Of a DNA stretch of 64,000 bases, positions 1 to 9,634 are shown one piece after another. Within the stretch, counting starts at the first letter, position 1. Each line of letters starts with the position of its first letter. The stretch spans positions 248,001 through 312,000 of the forward strand of contig NZ_VOBI01000004.1 of NCBI RefSeq assembly GCF_008369325.1. The letters are read 5' to 3'. Source of the stretch: Pseudomonas sp. ANT_H12B. GTDB taxonomy: Bacteria; Pseudomonadota; Gammaproteobacteria; Pseudomonadales; Pseudomonadaceae. The notes beneath the pieces were generated by a model. That model saw only the letters and a list, made by a program, of their open reading frames with translations, was not told where the DNA came from and made no database searches. A program made the translations under genes and the position numbers.

Positions 1-97
1 TGTACTTGTCGTTCGCCAGTTCCAGCACCTTGACTGCTTCGGCCATGATTTCCGGGCCAATACCGTCACCTGGGAGAATCAGAATCTGCTTGCTCAT
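1..97 (-). CDS. leuB: 3-isopropylmalate dehydrogenase, N-terminal part (cut by window edge)
   Basis: The 32 visible codons read [17 protein letters not shown] and onward, the nucleotide-binding start of the isopropylmalate/isocitrate dehydrogenase family (LPGDGIGPE motif). LeuB oxidatively decarboxylates 3-isopropylmalate in leucine biosynthesis, in the cytoplasm. It lies downstream of leuC, leuD and the methyltransferase on the same strand, which fits the Pseudomonas leu cluster. The rest of the gene lies outside the window. Confidence 0.93.
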   Translation of the reverse strand, partial: MSKQILILPGDGIGPEIMAEAVKVLELANDKY

Positions 98-158
98 GCT
101 TTCCTCATGTCATCAGTCGGTGCGCCCATGGGCACGCCCGGAAAAAGTCGTTTGACGC

Positions 159-926
159 TTATTTTTCAGCCATCAGTACCAGCACGTCGGTACTGAACGA
201 ACCATCGGCCTCAATCTCAAAATATTCGCGCACTTCATTACCCATCGATTGCTGCAACTCGCGGATTGCCGCACGCATCACTTCTGGCGTGCGCATGCGC
301 TCGACCCAGGAGGTGTACTCCAGACGCAGCCGTTGACGGGTGGTGCTACGGGTATGCAACCCCGCTTCACTGACCTGACGCAACCACTCGCCGGCGGAAT
401 AATCGCGCACGTGACTGGTGTCGCGCAGCACTTCGACGCTTTGCAGGTAAGTGTCGAACAATGGACTGCCCGGTGACAACACGTCGATGAACGCCGCCAC
501 CCCGCCCGGTTTCAGCACCCGACGCACTTCCCGCAGGGCCAGGCCGAGATCGCTCCAGTGGTGTGCCGAATAGCGACTGAAGACGAAATCGAACTCGCCA
601 TCGGCGAATGGCAGGCGCTCGGCGGCACCATTAACCGTGGACACGTTGCTCAAACCGCGATCGACGGCGGCCGCAGTGACCACATCGAGCATTTGCTGCG
701 ACAGATCGTAAGCCACCACTTCCTTGACCAACGATGCCACGTGGAAACTCACATGACCGGCGCCGCAACCCAGGTCCAGCACTCGAGCATCGCCCTGCCC
801 TGCCAGTTCGGCCTGTAGCAGTGCGAATTCGGTGCCTTGAGCGTGTACGGCGCTGCTCAGGTAGGCCGAGGCCTGTTCACCGAATTGCTTTTGTACAACC
901 TGGCTGTGCTGGGCGTTGCTGGTCAT
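159..926 (-). CDS. class I SAM-dependent methyltransferase
   Basis: A 255-residue protein with a Rossmann-type methyltransferase core. Motif I (VLDLGCGAG) lies near residues 49-57, an acidic post-I region follows, and a motif near LKPGG (about residue 137) is typical of the UbiE/Methyltransf_11 family. It sits between leuD and leuB in the leu cluster, a position I recall as conserved in Pseudomonas. It has no assigned role in leucine synthesis and the substrate cannot be told from sequence. There is no signal peptide or membrane segment, so it is cytoplasmic. Confidence 0.85.
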   Translation of the reverse strand: MTSNAQHSQVVQKQFGEQASAYLSSAVHAQGTEFALLQAELAGQGDARVLDLGCGAGHVSFHVASLVKEVVAYDLSQQMLDVVTAAAVDRGLSNVSTVNGAAERLPFADGEFDFVFSRYSAHHWSDLGLALREVRRVLKPGGVAAFIDVLSPGSPLFDTYLQSVEVLRDTSHVRDYSAGEWLRQVSEAGLHTRSTTRQRLRLEYTSWVERMRTPEVMRAAIRELQQSMGNEVREYFEIEADGSFSTDVLVLMAEK

Positions 927-972
927 GGGGACTTCCTTTTGGGGTTTAGCCTTGTGGTGTCAGTTCTGGCCT

Positions 973-1046
973 CATCGCGGGCAAGCCCGCTCCCACAGTG
1001 ATTTTCGCCGTTCACAAAACCTGTGGGAGCGGGCTTGCCCGCGATG
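973..1046. repeat. REP palindrome pair
   Basis: Two 26-base arms (973-998 and 1021-1046) are perfect inverse complements, each with the core GGGAGCGGGCTTGCCCGCGA. This is the common Pseudomonas REP arrangement. It lies between leuD and the methyltransferase gene and may affect mRNA stability or transcription read-through within the cluster. Confidence 0.9.
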
Positions 1047-1069
1047 GCGTAATTACGCCTTACACAAAA

Positions 1070-1714
1070 TCAAACGTCACGAAACAACCACGGCTGGCTC
1101 GCCCGGTGTTTGCTTTCAAACGATGCAATCGCTTCGTGATCCATCAACGTCAGGCCGATGTCATCCAGACCATTCACCAGGCAATGCTTGCGGAACTCGT
1201 CCAATTCGAATTTGTAGGCCTTGCCATCAGGCCGGGTCACGGTCTGGGCTTGCAGGTCAACCGTCAACTCGTAGCCAGGATTCGCCTCGACCTGCTGGAA
1301 CAGCTCATCCACTTCAGCGTCGCTCAAGATGATCGGCAGCAAGCCGTTCTTGAAGCTGTTGTTGTAGAAGATGTCGGCATAGCTCGGAGCGATGATGCTG
1401 CGGAAACCGTACTCTTCCAACGCCCATGGCGCGTGCTCACGGCTGGAGCCGCAACCGAAGTTCTCGCGGGCCAGCAGCACGCTGGCGCCTTGATAACGCT
1501 CGGCGTTGAGCACGAAATCCTTGTTCAGCGGACGCTTGGAGTTGTCCTGGTAGGCATAGCCCACGTCCAGGTAACGCCATTCGTCAAACAGGTTCGGGCC
1601 AAAACCGGTGCGCTTGATCGACTTCAAGAATTGCTTCGGAATGATCTGATCGGTGTCGACGTTGGCACGGTCCAATGGCGCGACCAAACCGGTGTGTTGG
1701 GTAAAAGCTCTCAT
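1070..1714 (-). CDS. leuD: 3-isopropylmalate dehydratase small subunit
   Basis: A 214-residue aconitase-swivel domain protein, the usual length for LeuD. Signature stretches include [13 protein letters not shown] near residue 20 and [15 protein letters not shown] near residues 75-90. LeuD pairs with LeuC to isomerise 2-isopropylmalate to 3-isopropylmalate in the cytoplasm. The start lies 10 bases after the leuC stop, so the two subunits are probably translated from one mRNA. Confidence 0.97.
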   Translation of the reverse strand: MRAFTQHTGLVAPLDRANVDTDQIIPKQFLKSIKRTGFGPNLFDEWRYLDVGYAYQDNSKRPLNKDFVLNAERYQGASVLLARENFGCGSSREHAPWALEEYGFRSIIAPSYADIFYNNSFKNGLLPIILSDAEVDELFQQVEANPGYELTVDLQAQTVTRPDGKAYKFELDEFRKHCLVNGLDDIGLTLMDHEAIASFESKHRASQPWLFRDV

Positions 1715-1724
1715 GTGCGGTTCC

Positions 1725-3143
1725 TCAGATCAGTTCGCGAACGTCGATGAAACGACCGTTGACGGCAGCCGCCGCGGCCATGGCCGGGCTGACCAGGTGC
1801 GTACGGCCACCGGCACCCTGACGCCCTTCGAAGTTGCGGTTGGAGGTCGATGCGCAATGCTCGCCCGACTCCAAACGGTCCGGGTTCATCGCCAGGCACA
1901 TCGAGCAACCCGGTTCACGCCACTCGAAACCGGCTTCGAGGAAAATCTTGTCCAGGCCTTCAGCCTCGGCTTGCGCCTTCACCAGGCCCGAGCCCGGCAC
2001 CACGATGGCCTGCTTGATGGTCGAAGCCACCTTGCGGCCTTTGGCGATCACCGCAGCAGCGCGCAGGTCTTCGATCCGTGAGTTGGTGCAGGAACCGATA
2101 AATACACGGTCCAGCTGAATGTCGGTGATCGCCTGATTGGCGCTCAAACCCATGTATTTCAAGGCGCGTTCGATGGAGCCGCGTTTGACGAGGTCCATTT
2201 CCTTCGCCGGGTCCGGCACGTTCTGATCAACCGCCAAGACCATCTCGGGCGAAGTGCCCCAACTGACTTGTGGTTTGATCTGAGTCGCGTCGAGCTCGAC
2301 CACGGTGTCGAATACTGCATCGGTGTCGGAGACCAAATCTTTCCAGGCCTCGACCGCCATGTCCCATTCCGCACCTTTCGGGGCAAATGGACGGCCCTTG
2401 ACGTAAGCCACGGTTTTTTCGTCGGCAGCCACCAGCCCAACACGAGCACCGGCCTCGATGGACATGTTGCAGATGGTCATGCGGCCTTCGACGGACAAAT
2501 CGCGAATCGCGCTGCCAGCGAACTCGATGGCGTGGCCGTTACCGCCGGCGGTGCCGATCTTGCCGATAACGGCCAGCACGATGTCTTTGGCGGTCACGCC
2601 GAACGGCAATTTGCCCTCGACCGACACCAGCATGTTTTTCATTTTCTTGGCCACCAGGCATTGCGTGGCGAACACATGCTCGACCTCGGAAGTGCCGATG
2701 CCGTGGGCCAAGGCACCAAACGCACCGTGAGTGGAAGTGTGCGAGTCGCCGCAAACCACGGTCATGCCCGGCAAGGTGGCACCCTGCTCCGGGCCGATCA
2801 CATGAACGATGCCCTGACGCACGTCATTCATTTTGAATTCAGTGATGCCATATTCGTCGCAGTAGTCATCGAGGGTTTGCACCTGCAAACGCGAGACCTG
2901 GTCGGTAATCGCTTCGATGCCGCCCTTGCGATCCGGCGTGGTCGGCACGTTGTGGTCCGGGGTGGCGATGATCGAATCAACGCGCCAAGGCTTGCGCCCG
3001 GCCAGGCGCAGGCCTTCGAAAGCTTGGGGCGAAGTCACTTCATGGATGATGTGGCGGTCGATATAGATCAGCGACGACCCATCGTCGCGCCGTTTCACTT
3101 CATGGGAGTCCCAGAGCTTGTCGTAAAGCGTTTTGCCGGCCAT
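1725..3143 (-). CDS. leuC: 3-isopropylmalate dehydratase large subunit
   Basis: A 472-residue aconitase-family subunit. It starts [11 protein letters not shown], so I use 3143 rather than an in-frame methionine five codons upstream. The 4Fe-4S cysteines are visible in GSCTNSR and in [32 protein letters not shown] sequence marks the substrate site. It is the first gene of the minus-strand leuC-leuD cluster and is separated by 147 bp from a divergent LysR gene that may regulate it. Confidence 0.97.
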   Translation of the reverse strand: MAGKTLYDKLWDSHEVKRRDDGSSLIYIDRHIIHEVTSPQAFEGLRLAGRKPWRVDSIIATPDHNVPTTPDRKGGIEAITDQVSRLQVQTLDDYCDEYGITEFKMNDVRQGIVHVIGPEQGATLPGMTVVCGDSHTSTHGAFGALAHGIGTSEVEHVFATQCLVAKKMKNMLVSVEGKLPFGVTAKDIVLAVIGKIGTAGGNGHAIEFAGSAIRDLSVEGRMTICNMSIEAGARVGLVAADEKTVAYVKGRPFAPKGAEWDMAVEAWKDLVSDTDAVFDTVVELDATQIKPQVSWGTSPEMVLAVDQNVPDPAKEMDLVKRGSIERALKYMGLSANQAITDIQLDRVFIGSCTNSRIEDLRAAAVIAKGRKVASTIKQAIVVPGSGLVKAQAEAEGLDKIFLEAGFEWREPGCSMCLAMNPDRLESGEHCASTSNRNFEGRQGAGGRTHLVSPAMAAAAAVNGRFIDVRELI

Positions 3144-3290
3144 CAGACGGTTCCTCATCAGCTTGTTTCTATGCCCTGGGTCTTGAGTGATTCAATAACC
3201 CCTTGGCTTGTGAGGTCGATCCTAGGGGGTTACATTAAATAACTCAAATTCATATTTTTTATACTTTGGATAACCAACTGGAATACAACA

Positions 3291-4181
3291 ATGGATCTGG
3301 CCAACCTCAATGCTTTTATCGCGATTGCCGAGACCGGGAGCTTCTCCGGTGCTGGTGAACGACTGCACCTGACGCAACCGGCCATCAGTAAACGTATCGC
3401 CGGGCTGGAGCAACAATTGAAAGTGCGTCTGTTTGATCGCCTCGGTCGTGAGGTGGGCCTGACCGAGGCCGGACGCGCTTTGCTGCCGCGCGCCTATCAG
3501 ATCCTCAACGTGCTCGATGACACCCGCCGCGCCCTGACCAACCTGAGCGGCGAAGTGTCCGGCCGCCTGACCCTGGCCACCAGCCACCACATCGGCCTGC
3601 ACCGCTTGCCGCCCTTATTAAGGGAGTTCACCCGACGTTACCCACAGGTGGCGCTGGATATTCAGTTTCTGGATTCGGAAGTGGCCTACGAAGAAATCCT
3701 CCACGGCCGCGCCGAATTGGCGGTCATCACCCTGGCGCCAGAACCTCACGCACTGGTTAAAGCCACGCCAGTGTGGGATGACCCGCTGGATTTCGTGGTC
3801 GCCCCGGAGCATTCGCTGATCAGCAACGGCCCGGTCACTTTGACGGATATCGCCCTGCATCCCGCGGTATTCCCCGGCGGCAATACCTTTACTCACCACA
3901 TTGTCCGTCGTCTGTTCGAGACTCAGGGCCTGACGCCCAACATCGCCATGAGCACCAACTATCTGGAAACCATCAAGATGATGGTATCGATCGGCCTGGC
4001 CTGGAGCGTATTGCCGCGCACCATGCTCGATGATCAAGTTGCACGAATACCTTTGCCGGGCATACAACTCACTCGCCAGCTAGGCTATATCCTGCACACC
4101 GAACGGACGCTGTCGAATGCCGCAAGGGCTTTTATGGCCTTGCTGGATGCACAAAACGATCTGCCAGGGACTCAAGGCTAA
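3291..4181 (+). CDS. LysR-family transcriptional regulator, divergent from leuC
   Basis: A 296-residue protein. Its N-terminal winged helix-turn-helix covers about residues 1-60 (MDLANLNAFIAIAETGSF, then HLTQPAISKRIAGLEQQL). A LysR substrate-binding fold follows from about residue 90. It is transcribed away from leuC across an AT-rich 147-bp gap, the classical arrangement for a LysR regulator acting on its neighbour. The effector is unknown; a leucine-pathway intermediate would be a reasonable guess. Confidence 0.9.
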   Translation: MDLANLNAFIAIAETGSFSGAGERLHLTQPAISKRIAGLEQQLKVRLFDRLGREVGLTEAGRALLPRAYQILNVLDDTRRALTNLSGEVSGRLTLATSHHIGLHRLPPLLREFTRRYPQVALDIQFLDSEVAYEEILHGRAELAVITLAPEPHALVKATPVWDDPLDFVVAPEHSLISNGPVTLTDIALHPAVFPGGNTFTHHIVRRLFETQGLTPNIAMSTNYLETIKMMVSIGLAWSVLPRTMLDDQVARIPLPGIQLTRQLGYILHTERTLSNAARAFMALLDAQNDLPGTQG

Positions 4182-4247
4182 GTTGTGCTACTGCTATAGA
4201 GCCGCGAATTCCTGTGCCTAACGCCCAATTCAGCCCAAGGCTTGCCA

Positions 4248-7200
4248 ATGCCGAAATCTGTTGACCGTATTCCGCCGATGCCGCGTATACAAGCGCTTGA
4301 CCCAAAACGGTCGGAGCAGAGCTGGGAAAGTGCGCCGCAATTGCTGGCCGCCCTCAACGGGGCACGGTTGGGTGCCTGGTATTGGGACATCGAACGCGGG
4401 CAGATCAGTTGGTCCCGGGGCACCCAGGCGTTGTTCGGTTTCGATCCCAGGCAGCCATTGCCGGCCGATCTGGAATACCTCGATTTGTTGCCGCCGGAGG
4501 ATCGGGCGAAAACCATACGCGCCTTCGACGCGGTGATTGCCGGTGCGCCGCTGGAACAGGCAATGCACCACCGCATTCGCTGGCCCGACGGCAGCCTGCA
4601 CTGGCTGGAGATCAACGGCAGCCTGCTGCCGGACAAACATGGCCGGCCGCGCATGATCGGGGTGATCCGCGAAATCACCCATCAGCGCCAGCGCGAACAG
4701 GCGCTGAGCAGCTCGGAAAAACGCTTCGCGACGCTGTTTCACCTGTGCCCGAACATGGTGCTGCTGACCCGTCAGGAAGACGGCTTGATCACCGAAGCCA
4801 ACCAGTATTTCGAAAGCCTGTTCGGCTGGCCGGTGCAGGACGCCATTGGCCGCACCACCGTGGAACTGGGCCTGTGGGTGCACCCGGAGCAACGGGCACA
4901 ACTGGTCAAGGCCACCAAGGCCAAAGGCGAACTGGTCAGCATGGAGGTGCAGTTTCGCGCCAGCAATGGCCAAGTCCATGACGGCATCCTCAGCGCTCAA
5001 AAGGTCGAACTCGAAGGCCAGCCGTTTCTGCTGAGTACGTTTCTCGACACCACCGAACGCAAAGCCGCCGAGCTTGCCCTGAAAGACAGCCAGGAGCGCC
5101 TCGACCTGGCGCTGGACTCGGCGCAACTCGGCACCTGGGACTGGCATATTCCCAGCGGCATGCTTTACGGCTCGGCCCGCGCCGCGCAATTGCACGGACT
5201 GGAAGCCAAACCCTTCCATGAATCCTTCGATGCGTTTTTCGAAGGCGTACCCGATGAAGAACGCGGCAGCATGCGCGATGCCTACCGCAGTCTGCGCGAA
5301 GGCCCGGCCGGCAACTATCAGCTGACCTACCGCGTGCAGCTGGCGGATGGCAGTTCGCGCTATCTGGAAAGCCGCGCGCGGCTCTACCGCGATGAAAATG
5401 GTGCCCCGCTGCGCATGGCCGGCACCCTGCTCGACATCACCGATCAGGTGGAGCGCGAACAGCGGCTGGTGGCGTCCGAAGAGAAATTCGCCACTTTGTT
5501 CCAGGTCAGCCCGGACCCGATCTGCGTGACTCACCAGGACTCCGGCCAGTTCATCGAAATCAACTCCAGTTTTTCGCAGACCTTTGGCTGGAGCGCCACC
5601 GACGTGATTGGCCGCAGTGGCGACGAAATCGGCTTGTGGGACGCCTCGGCGAAAAGCCTGCGACGGATCGAACAAGTGATCCGCGAACAAGGGCTGAACA
5701 ACGTAGCCATCGTCGTTCAGCACAAGGACGGGCAATCCCTGACCTGCGTGATTTCCAGCCGACAGATCAGCGTCGGCGACCAACCGTGCATCGTCACGAC
5801 CCTGCGCGATATCACCCAGCAACAACGCTCGGAAGCGGCGCTCAAGGCCAGCGAAGAGAAATTCGCCAAGGCGTTCCACTCAAGCCCCGACGCCATCACC
5901 ATCACCGAGCGAGACACCGGGCGCTATCTGGAGGTCAACGACGGCTTCTGCCGTCTGACGGGCTACCGCGCCGATGAAGTGGTCGGCCGCACGGTGTATC
6001 AGGTGGGTATTTGGGCAGAAGAGAAACAACGCTCGGAGCTGCTGGCTGAACTGCAGATCAAGGGCCGGGTACACCATCAGGAAATGCTTGGGCGCAACAA
6101 GCGCGGCGAGTTGCTGACCGTCGAAGTCTCGGTGGAGCCGATCACCCTCAACGAAACTGCTTGCCTGCTATTGACCGCTCGCGACGTCAGCCTGCTGAAA
6201 AACGCTGAAGCGCAGATCCGTCACCTGGCCTACCACGACCCGCTGACCAACCTGCCCAATCGCGCGCTGCTGATGGACCGCCTGAGCCAGCAGATTGCCC
6301 TGCTCAAGCGCCACAACCTGCGCGGAGCCTTGATGTTTCTCGACCTCGATCACTTCAAGCACATCAATGATTCGCTCGGCCATCCGGTGGGCGATACGGT
6401 GTTGAAAATCATCACTGCGCGCCTTGAAGCCAGCGTGCGCATGGAGGACACCGTCGCACGGCTGGGCGGTGACGAATTCGTGGTGCTGCTCAGCGGCCTC
6501 GAAGGCTCGCGCAACGAAGTCAGCGAACAGGTTCGGGAGCTGGCGGACACCTTGCGTGAACTGCTGTCGGAGCCGATGTTCCTCGACGGACAACGCCTGC
6601 AAGTGACCCCGAGCATCGGCATCGCGCTGATCCCCGATCACGGCTCGACCCCGACCGACCTGCTCAAACGCGCCGACATCGCCCTCTACCGGGCCAAGGA
6701 TTCAGGCCGCAATACCACGCAGATGTACCACAACACCATGCAAAAAGCGGCGAGCGAACGCCTGCGCATGGAAACCGACCTGCGCCTGGCCCTTTCCCGG
6801 GGCGAGTTCCGCGTGCACTACCAACCACAGGTGGACGCCCGGAGCGACCGCATCGTCGGCGCCGAAGCGCTTGTGCGCTGGAACCACCCCGAACTCGGCG
6901 CGCAATCACCCACCGAGTTCATCAAAGTGCTGGAGGACAGCGGGCTGATTCTGGAAGTCGGTACCTGGATCATCGATGACGCCTGCGAGGCGTTCAAACA
7001 ATTGACCGCCAAAGGCCTGCTGGACCCGCTCGACTTCAGCTTGTGCGTCAATATCAGCCCGCGGCAATTCCGCCAGAACGATTTCGTCGAGCGTATCGAA
7101 CACAGCCTCGTCAGCCACGGCCTGCCCTGCTCGCTGCTGAAACTGGAAATCACCGAAGGCATCGTCATCCAGAACCTGGAAGACACCATCAGCAAAATGC

Positions 7201-7526
7201 GTCGCCTGAAAAAACTCGGGGTGAGCTTTGCGATGGACGATTTCGGCACCGGTTATTCTTCGCTGACCTACCTCAAGCGCCTGCCGGTCGACACCCTGAA
7301 AATCGACCAGTCGTTTATCCGCGATGCCACCACCGACCCCAACGACGCCGAGATCATCCGCGCGATCGTCGCCATGGCTCGGAGCCTGGAATTGAAAGTG
7401 ATTGCCGAAGGGGTGGAGACGCCAGAACAGCTGGAATTCTTGCAGGGGCTGGGCTGCCATTTTTATCAAGGGTATTTGCACAGCCCACCGCTGCCAGTGG
7501 ATGAGTTTCAAAAACTGCTCAAGTGA
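4248..7526 (+). CDS. multi-PAS GGDEF-EAL cyclic-di-GMP enzyme
   Basis: About 1092 residues with no membrane segment. Roughly five PAS/PAC modules fill the first 660 residues, visible as repeats of 'EEKFATLFQ...SPDPI' and 'LFGWxxxDxIGR'. A GGDEF domain has its signature at about 740-744 (RLGGDEF). An EAL domain has EALVRWNHPE near 873, then NISPRQF, EITEG, DDFGTGYSSL near 997 and EGVET. Both catalytic signatures look intact, and an RxxD allosteric I-site (RMED) lies five residues before GGDEF. It can therefore in principle both make and degrade c-di-GMP. ATG at 4248 is preferred; an in-frame TTG lies two codons upstream. Confidence 0.93.
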   Translation: MPKSVDRIPPMPRIQALDPKRSEQSWESAPQLLAALNGARLGAWYWDIERGQISWSRGTQALFGFDPRQPLPADLEYLDLLPPEDRAKTIRAFDAVIAGAPLEQAMHHRIRWPDGSLHWLEINGSLLPDKHGRPRMIGVIREITHQRQREQALSSSEKRFATLFHLCPNMVLLTRQEDGLITEANQYFESLFGWPVQDAIGRTTVELGLWVHPEQRAQLVKATKAKGELVSMEVQFRASNGQVHDGILSAQKVELEGQPFLLSTFLDTTERKAAELALKDSQERLDLALDSAQLGTWDWHIPSGMLYGSARAAQLHGLEAKPFHESFDAFFEGVPDEERGSMRDAYRSLREGPAGNYQLTYRVQLADGSSRYLESRARLYRDENGAPLRMAGTLLDITDQVEREQRLVASEEKFATLFQVSPDPICVTHQDSGQFIEINSSFSQTFGWSATDVIGRSGDEIGLWDASAKSLRRIEQVIREQGLNNVAIVVQHKDGQSLTCVISSRQISVGDQPCIVTTLRDITQQQRSEAALKASEEKFAKAFHSSPDAITITERDTGRYLEVNDGFCRLTGYRADEVVGRTVYQVGIWAEEKQRSELLAELQIKGRVHHQEMLGRNKRGELLTVEVSVEPITLNETACLLLTARDVSLLKNAEAQIRHLAYHDPLTNLPNRALLMDRLSQQIALLKRHNLRGALMFLDLDHFKHINDSLGHPVGDTVLKIITARLEASVRMEDTVARLGGDEFVVLLSGLEGSRNEVSEQVRELADTLRELLSEPMFLDGQRLQVTPSIGIALIPDHGSTPTDLLKRADIALYRAKDSGRNTTQMYHNTMQKAASERLRMETDLRLALSRGEFRVHYQPQVDARSDRIVGAEALVRWNHPELGAQSPTEFIKVLEDSGLILEVGTWIIDDACEAFKQLTAKGLLDPLDFSLCVNISPRQFRQNDFVERIEHSLVSHGLPCSLLKLEITEGIVIQNLEDTISKMRRLKKLGVSFAMDDFGTGYSSLTYLKRLPVDTLKIDQSFIRDATTDPNDAEIIRAIVAMARSLELKVIAEGVETPEQLEFLQGLGCHFYQGYLHSPPLPVDEFQKLLK

Positions 7527-7533
7527 CGGGCAC

Positions 7534-7562
7534 AAAAAAGGGCGCCAGTGGCGCCCTTTTCA
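7534..7562. terminator. bidirectional terminator between GGDEF-EAL gene and ibpA
   Basis: An A-run, a GGGCGCC/GGCGCCC stem with an AGT loop, then a T-run. It is symmetrical and lies between convergent genes, so it can end both transcripts. Confidence 0.85.
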
Positions 7563-7572
7563 TTGCTCTGAC

Positions 7573-8019
7573 TCAGTGCTGCAGAGCTGGTTTTTGCGTC
7601 CCGTTGATCGGGATGCGTTTGGCTTTCGCCTCTTCCGGAATCATGCGCAGCAGGTCGATGCTCAACAGTCCGTTGCGCAGGTCAGCGGTCTTGATCTCGA
7701 TGTGATCCGCCAAGCGGAACGACAGCTTGAACGCACGCTGGGCGATGCCTTGATGCAGGAACGTCACGCCTTCAGTCGCGTCACGTTTACCGCCACTGAT
7801 GGTCAGCACGCCCTTCTCGACTTGCAGCTCCAGGTCTTCTTCCTGGAAACCGGCGGCCGCGACGACGATGCGGTATTGGTCGTCACCGTGTTTTTCGACG
7901 TTGTAAGGTGGGTAGGCGCTGCCCGGCTCGTTGCGCAGAGCGGTTTCGAACAAGTCATTGAAACGGTCGAAACCTACCGAGGAACGGAACAGCGGTGCCA
8001 TGGAAAATGCAGTAGTCAT
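7573..8019 (-). CDS. ibpA: small heat-shock protein (Hsp20/IbpA)
   Basis: A 148-residue Hsp20. The start MTTAFSMAPLFRSSVGFDRF matches the IbpA/IbpB type. The alpha-crystallin domain covers about residues 35-125 (GFQEEDLELQVEKGVLTISG, then LSFRLADHIEIK). It is a cytoplasmic holdase that binds unfolding proteins for later refolding by DnaK/ClpB. A sigma-32-like promoter and a ROSE-type leader lie directly upstream (separate entries), so control is probably both transcriptional and translational. Confidence 0.96.
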   Translation of the reverse strand: MTTAFSMAPLFRSSVGFDRFNDLFETALRNEPGSAYPPYNVEKHGDDQYRIVVAAAGFQEEDLELQVEKGVLTISGGKRDATEGVTFLHQGIAQRAFKLSFRLADHIEIKTADLRNGLLSIDLLRMIPEEAKAKRIPINGTQKPALQH

Positions 8020-8021
8020 GA

Positions 8022-8080
8022 TTCAAATCTCCTGAAAAGATCAGCAAGTTTTTTGTCTCCGCGACCCGAATTCGGCATCG
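8022..8080 (-). promoter_or_regulatory. ROSE-type RNA thermometer in ibpA 5' UTR
   Basis: Read on the minus strand, the leader ends CUUGCUGAUCUUUUCAGGAG followed by GAUUUGAAUC and AUG. UUGCUGA can pair with UCAGGAG around a five-base loop, with a G-G opposition that hides the Shine-Dalgarno AGGAG. This UUGCU/AGGAG pairing is the signature of ROSE thermometers upstream of small heat-shock genes. A GC-rich hairpin with complementary arms (GCGAUGCCGAAUU/GGGUCGCGG region) lies 5' of it, as in known ROSE leaders. Folding is by eye only. Confidence 0.85.
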
Positions 8081-8088
8081 CGTAATCC

Positions 8089-8118
8089 TTAAATAAGGAC
8101 CGCTGATTGCTTTTCAAG
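8089..8118 (-). promoter_or_regulatory. sigma-32 (heat-shock) promoter of ibpA
   Basis: On the minus strand CTTGAA is followed after 14 bases by CCTTATTTA, close to the sigma-32 consensus CTTGAAA-N(11-15)-CCCCATNT. The predicted start falls about 60 bases before the ibpA start codon, at the 5' edge of the ROSE element. Confidence 0.75.
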
Positions 8119-8137
8119 AGATTGATTTCAGATTTTT

Positions 8138-9097
8138 TCAGGCGGCTTCGAGTACCCGAAGACCCAGTAAACGCGAGACCTGATCCAGGTCGGTCTCACG
8201 ACGCAGCACGGTGAACAGCTCGACCGCTTCGGGATAATTACGGGTCAGCATCGCCAGCCACTGCTTCAAGCGACCCGGCGATTGGCGTGGTGTCATCTGC
8301 GCCTTGGCTTGCAGCCAGAAGTCCTGAATCAATGGCAGCAGCTCGGCCCAGGTCATCTCGACGACGTCCTCACCAGCCCGCGCCATTACGATTTGCCGCG
8401 CCAAATCCGGGCGCGAAACCAGGCCGCGACCGAGCATGATGTCCTCGACGCCGCTGATTTCGCGGCAACGACGCCAGTCCTCGACGCTCCAGATGTCGCC
8501 ATTGGCGAACACCGGAACCTTGACCACGTCCTGTACCCGGGGGATCCATTCCCAGTGGGCCGGCGGCTTGTAGCCGTCGGTTTTAGTCCGCGCATGCACC
8601 ACGATGTGCGCCGCGCCACCTTCGGCCAGGGCGGTGGCGCAGACCAGCGCACCATCCGGGCTGTCGAAACCGAGGCGCATCTTGGCGGTCACCGGAATGT
8701 GCGCCGGAACAGCGCGACGCACGTGTTCGACGATCTCGTTGAGCAGTTCAGGTTCTTTGAGCAGCACCGCGCCGCCGCGGGACTTGTTGACGGTCTTGGC
8801 CGGGCAGCCGAAATTCAGGTCGATAACTTCGGAACCCAATTCGCAAGCCAGCGCCGCGTTTTCCGCCAGGCACACTGGATCGGAACCCAACAGCTGAACC
8901 CGCAACGGCACGCCCGACGCGGTGCGCGCGCCGTTCAGCAGTTCCGGGCCGAACTTGTGGTAATAGGCAGGCGTTAGCAATTGATCGTTGATCCGAATGA
9001 ACTCGGTCACGCACCAATCGATACCGCCCACACGAGTCAGCACGTCCCGCAGGATGTTGTCGACCAACCCCTCCATGGGCGCCAAAGCAATTTGCAT
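8138..9097 (-). CDS. dusC: tRNA-dihydrouridine(16) synthase
   Basis: A 319-residue FMN enzyme that reduces U16 of tRNAs. It starts [13 protein letters not shown]; a methionine five codons upstream is less likely. The [11 protein letters not shown] motif carries the active-site Cys at residue 98. [10 protein letters not shown] and the FMN-binding [10 protein letters not shown] stretch follow. Length and motifs match DusC rather than DusA or DusB. A distinct dusA lies at 57970-58965. Confidence 0.93.
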   Translation of the reverse strand: MQIALAPMEGLVDNILRDVLTRVGGIDWCVTEFIRINDQLLTPAYYHKFGPELLNGARTASGVPLRVQLLGSDPVCLAENAALACELGSEVIDLNFGCPAKTVNKSRGGAVLLKEPELLNEIVEHVRRAVPAHIPVTAKMRLGFDSPDGALVCATALAEGGAAHIVVHARTKTDGYKPPAHWEWIPRVQDVVKVPVFANGDIWSVEDWRRCREISGVEDIMLGRGLVSRPDLARQIVMARAGEDVVEMTWAELLPLIQDFWLQAKAQMTPRQSPGRLKQWLAMLTRNYPEAVELFTVLRRETDLDQVSRLLGLRVLEAA

Positions 9098-9148
9098 GAA
9101 AAACACACTCAACGAAAAAACGTGCGGCAGTTTACTCGAAAGCGTCGA

Positions 9149-9613
9149 TTAGATCGCGACTTGCAACGCGGGGCCGTAGCCCTCGATGAATTCCGCTGGC
9201 ATGCGCTTGGGCTTGCCGGTCGACAGTTCGATGCAAACGAACGTGGTTTGCGCCCGCAACAGCGTGGTGTTATCGCTAGGGCGTTTCAGCTGGAAGTGCC
9301 GGGTCATTTTCAGGCGCTGGTCCCAATCGACGATCCAGGTCGCCAATTGCAACTCATCGCCTTCATAGGCGGCCGCCAGGTAATCGATCTCGTGCCGCAC
9401 CACCGCCATCGCCCGATCCAGCCGACGGTACTCGACCAGGTCCAGGCCGAGCCGCTGAGAGTGGCGCCAGGCACAGCGTTCGAGCCAGGTCACGTACACC
9501 GCGTTATTGGCGTGCCCCAACCCATCGATGTCTTCGGCGCCGACTTCCAGATCAATGATAAATGGCGTTGCCCGATCCCAGCCCATGCCCCACTCCCGGT
9601 CAGATGATTTCAA
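9149..9613 (-). CDS. hotdog-fold acyl-CoA thioesterase (4HBT/YbgC type)
   Basis: A 154-residue single hotdog domain. The motif DIDGLGHANNAVYVTWLE near residues 27-44 matches the 4-hydroxybenzoyl-CoA thioesterase family, where the Asp/Asn region is catalytic. It hydrolyses acyl-CoA or acyl-ACP thioesters; the substrate is not predictable. It is cytoplasmic and lies between dusC and a hydrolase gene on the same strand. Confidence 0.85.
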   Translation of the reverse strand: MKSSDREWGMGWDRATPFIIDLEVGAEDIDGLGHANNAVYVTWLERCAWRHSQRLGLDLVEYRRLDRAMAVVRHEIDYLAAAYEGDELQLATWIVDWDQRLKMTRHFQLKRPSDNTTLLRAQTTFVCIELSTGKPKRMPAEFIEGYGPALQVAI

Positions 9614-9634
9614 CCGGGGCAGTGTAACGGATGC

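Noticed and set aside
4230..5879. A 549-codon minus-strand frame inside the GGDEF-EAL gene
   Set aside because: It is a high-GC mirror frame of a clearly functional gene and shows no domain.
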